Of a DNA stretch of 6,792 nt, positions 6,474-6,792 are shown piece by piece. The DNA is from Hydrogenophilales bacterium RIFOXYD1_FULL_62_11 (GTDB taxonomy: Bacteria > Pseudomonadota > Gammaproteobacteria > Burkholderiales > Thiobacillaceae): contig MGZO01000106.1 of NCBI GenBank assembly GCA_001802655.1, positions 27,637-34,428 on the forward strand, given 5' to 3'. The first letter of the stretch is position 1. Every line of letters begins with the position of its first letter. The notes beneath the pieces are model-generated. The model worked only from the letters and a program-made list of their open reading frames with translations, was not told where the DNA came from and searched no databases. A program made the position numbers and the translations under genes.

Positions 6474-6792
6474 ATGGATATCGTTTTACTGCTGTTTCTT
6501 ATCCTGCTTAACGGCGTTTTCGCCATGTCGGAAATCGCTGTGGTCACGTCCCGCAAGACCCGTTTGCAGACGCTGGCCGAAAACGGCAGCCCGGGTGCCC
6601 ACACGGCCTTGTCGCTGCATGCTGAACCCTCCAATTTTCTGTCCACCATTCAGGTGGGAATCACGACCATTGGCATTTTGAGCGGCGCCATCGGCGAATC
6701 GGCGCTGGCTGATCCGTTGGCGGCATGGCTGTCTGGCTTCACGCCCGCGCCCTATGCACGGGGTATCGCGCTAACGGTTGTAGTGGCGGGGC
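6474..6792 (+). CDS. CNNM/CorC (HlyC-type) membrane transport protein, N-terminal part, truncated by window end
   Basis: The first 106 codons are visible and the frame is still open at the last base. The protein starts with a hydrophobic segment (MDIVLLLFLILLNGVFAMSE) followed by the hallmark of the CNNM (DUF21) domain: SEIAVVTSRKTRLQ, then SNFLSTIQVGITTIGILSGA. A further hydrophobic stretch begins near the window end. Full-length members are usually 400-450 residues, with a membrane CNNM domain followed by paired CBS domains and a CorC_HlyC domain, which would lie outside the window. The family includes proteins linked to Mg2+/Co2+ efflux or tolerance and others labelled hemolysin-like. The exact substrate is not readable here. 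AAGAGG at 6458-6463 lies 10 bp before the ATG and supports this start. The 111-bp gap upstream suggests a separate transcription unit. Confidence 0.88.
   Translation, partial: MDIVLLLFLILLNGVFAMSEIAVVTSRKTRLQTLAENGSPGAHTALSLHAEPSNFLSTIQVGITTIGILSGAIGESALADPLAAWLSGFTPAPYARGIALTVVVAG

Overview
The window reads as GC-rich chromosomal DNA from a proteobacterium. The protein families, the tight gene packing and the codon use fit a betaproteobacterium (Nitrosomonadales/Rhodocyclales-like, perhaps a sulfur- or iron-associated lineage). That placement is inference from gene content, because no rRNA or other marker gene is present. All five protein-coding genes lie on the + strand. No tRNA, rRNA, CRISPR array, insertion sequence or phage feature was found.

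Region 1 (1-4472) looks like the end of an operon. It holds the C-terminal half of an FbpB-type iron(III) ABC permease (cut by the window start), its FbpC-type ATPase (871-1938, 6 bp downstream) and a hybrid histidine kinase (1938-4472) whose ATG overlaps the ATPase stop codon in TAATG. The permease and ATPase would import a substrate, most likely ferric iron, delivered by a periplasmic binding protein encoded outside the window. The kinase has a periplasmic four-helix-type sensor, a PAS domain, a transmitter, a receiver and an Hpt domain with every phosphorelay residue present. No response regulator is in view. The close coupling suggests the kinase monitors something related to the transporter's substrate or activity.

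Region 2 (4473-6362) begins with a short intergenic gap containing a good sigma70-type promoter. It is followed by a secreted DUF302-domain protein and, 25 bp after that, a HIT-superfamily nucleotide phosphorylase-like enzyme (GDPGP1/VTC2/Ap4A-phosphorylase type). The last two are probably co-transcribed, but no functional link between them is obvious.

Region 3 (6363-6792) is a 111-bp gap with an imperfectly placed small hairpin, then the start of a CNNM/CorC-type membrane protein (metal efflux family) cut by the window end.

The most interesting points are the four-cysteine cluster in the C-terminal domain of the iron ABC ATPase and the translational coupling of a complete but partnerless phosphorelay kinase to that transporter. 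Nothing in the window amounts to a clearly new system.
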